From assembly GCA_964036045.1 (NCBI GenBank), contig CAXIWF010000149.1, positions 1 through 64,000 on the forward strand: a stretch of 64,000 nucleotides of DNA, given 5' to 3'. The DNA comes from Eutreptiella sp. 'Long Island Sound 2002' (lineage: Eukaryota > Euglenozoa > Euglenophyceae > Eutreptiales > Eutreptiaceae). The notes under the pieces were generated by a model. That model was not told where the DNA came from, ran no database searches, and saw nothing but the letters and a program-made list of their open reading frames with translations. Both the position numbers and the translations under genes were made by a program. Shown piece by piece: positions 62,741 to 64,000 of this stretch. How positions within the stretch are numbered: position 1 is the first letter of the stretch; the number at the start of each line of letters is the position of its first letter.

Positions 62741-64000
62741 TTTTCCGAGAATTTTCCGAGAATTTTCCGAGAATTTTCCGAGAATTTTCCGAGAATTTTC
62801 CGAGAACTTTCCGAGAATTTTCCGAGAATTTTCCGAGAATTTTCCGAGAGTTTTCCGAGAATTTTCCGAGAATTTTCCGAGAATTTTCCGAGAATTTTCC
62901 GAGAATTTTCCGAGAATTTTCCGAAAATTTTCCGAGAATTTTCCGAGAATTTTCCGGGAATTTTCCGAGAATTTTCCGAGAATTTTCCGAGAATTTTCCG
63001 AGAATTTTCCGAGAATTTTCCGAGAATTTTCCGAGAATTTTCCGAGAATTTTCCGAGAATTTTCCGAGAATTTTCTGAGAATTTTCCGAGAATTTTCTGG
63101 GAATTTTCCGAGAATTTTCCGAGAATTTTCCGAGAATTTTCCGAGAATTTTCTGAGAATTTTCCGAGAATTTTCCGAGAATATTCCGAGAATTTTCCGAG
63201 AATTTTCCGAGAATTTTCCGAGAATTTTCCGAGAATTTTCCGAGAATTTTCCGAGAATTTTCCGAGAGTTTTCCGTCAATTTTCCGAGAATTTTCCGAGA
63301 ATTTTCCGAGAATTTTCCGAGAATTTTCCGAGAATTTTCCGTGAATTTTCCGAGAATTTTCCGAGAATTTTCCGAGAATTTTCCGAGAATTTTCCGAGAA
63401 TTATCCGAGAATTTCCGAGAATTTTCTGAGAATTTTCCGAGAATTTTCCGAGAATTTTCCGAGAATTTTCCGAGAATTTTCCGAGAATTTTCCGAGAATT
63501 TTCCGAGAATTTTCCGAGAATTTTCCGAGAATTTTCCGAGAATTTTCCGAGAATTTTCCGAGAATTTTCCGGAAATTTTCCGAGAATTTTCTGAGAATTT
63601 TCCGAGAATTTTCCGAGAATTTTCCGAGAATTTTCCGAGAATTTTCCGAGAATTTTCCGAGAATTTTCCGAGAATTTTCCGAGAATTTTCTGAGAATTTT
63701 CCGAGAATTTTCCGAGAATTTTCTGAGAATTTTCCGAGAATTATCCGAGAATTTCCGAGAATTTTCTGAGAATTTTCCGAGAATTTTCGGAGAATTTTCC
63801 GAGAATTTTCCGAGAATTTTCCGAGAATTTTCCGAGAATTTTCCAAGAATTTTCCGACAATTTTCCGAGAATTTTCCGAGAATTTTCCGAGAATTTTCCG
63901 AGAATTTTCCGAGAATTTTCTGAGAATTTTCCGAGAATTTTCCGAGAATTTTCCCAGATTTTTCCGAGAATTTTCCGAGAATTTTCCGAGAATTTTCCGA

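Larger units (their letters stand above)
1..64000 (+). repeat. 11-bp satellite array (TTTTCCGAGAA)n, entire window
   Basis: Every part of the window reads as head-to-tail copies of TTTTCCGAGAA in one orientation, about 5,800 copies. Most copies are exact. Variants are mainly single substitutions, one recurring double substitution (GAG to GTC), and units of 10 or 12 bp. No inversion of array orientation and no unrelated insert longer than about 8 bp was seen. Both window ends lie inside the array, so its full size is unknown. The consensus lacks stops in all six frames: the plus strand reads ENFPRIFREFS and the minus strand NSRKILGKFSE in every frame, which explains open frames of up to about 1,000 codons without any gene. 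A eukaryotic heterochromatic satellite is the best reading. The repeat is certain; the organism and chromosomal location are not readable from the sequence. Confidence 0.99.

Noticed and set aside
1-64000. CRISPR array
   Set aside because: The repeats are contiguous 11-mers with no spacers.
1-64000. Telomere repeat
   Set aside because: The unit lacks the G-run typical of telomeric strands, has abundant ordered variants and higher-order structure, and shows no terminal orientation. A subtelomeric location remains possible.
1-64000. Plasmid-type iterons or a replication origin
   Set aside because: Iteron arrays are short and sit beside a replication gene. Here there are thousands of copies and no gene.
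1-64000. Low-complexity assembly artefact or synthetic filler
   Set aside because: Ordered variants shared between distant copies and nested offsets are what real satellite evolution produces. Copy number and some junctions could still be misassembled, which only raw long reads can settle.

Overview
The whole 64 kb window is one uninterrupted tandem satellite array. The monomer is 11 bp, TTTTCCGAGAA (any rotation; reverse complement TTCTCGGAAAA), about 36% GC, repeated roughly 5,800 times in one orientation. It runs from the first base to the last, so the array is longer than the window on both sides. I found no credible protein-coding gene, RNA gene, transposon, CRISPR array or unique spacer DNA. 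The consensus monomer has no stop codon in any of the six frames and 11 is not a multiple of 3. Each strand therefore reads the same 11-residue periodic peptide in all three frames, and long open frames here are arithmetic artefacts.

An array of this size, with short units, nested higher-order repeats and no genes, suggests nuclear heterochromatin of a eukaryote (pericentromeric, subtelomeric or another satellite block). It does not look bacterial, archaeal or viral. I do not recognise the monomer as a named satellite and cannot assign a species.

The structure lies in the pattern of variant monomers: TTTTCTGAGAA, TTTTCCGTCAA, TTTTCCGAGAT, TTTTCGGAGAA, TTTTCCCAGAA, TTTTCCGGGAA, TTTTCCGGAAA, TTTTCCGAAAA, TTTTATGAGAA, TTATCCGAGAA, TTTTGTGAGAA and 10-bp units lacking one T. 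They recur in fixed order at fixed distances, which defines higher-order repeats. Roughly: 1-480 is a variant-dense patch. About 0.5-31 kb is rich in a TTATCC + 10-bp-unit cassette spaced 263 or 208 bp, a TATGAG/ATATTCC marker, and kb-scale duplications (955, 1144, about 1594, about 2310, 4975 bp offsets). About 32-44 kb carries a 385-bp marker spacing nested in a 2.94-kb duplication, plus 737- and 745-bp duplications. About 44.5-64 kb uses a different marker, GTGAG ahead of TTATCC, with 677-, 1000-, 1131-, 1549- and 4129-bp offsets. Most offsets equal a whole number of 11-bp monomers plus a few 10-bp ones, as expected for in-register unequal exchange or replication-based amplification.

Three properties of the monomer could have biological meaning. 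It contains a perfect two-pentamer heat-shock-element-like dyad (AGAAT-TTTCC). It has a TpA-free A-tract (AATTTT) phased every 11 bp. It has one CpG per monomer, in a fixed position. These are inferences from sequence only; no function is demonstrated.
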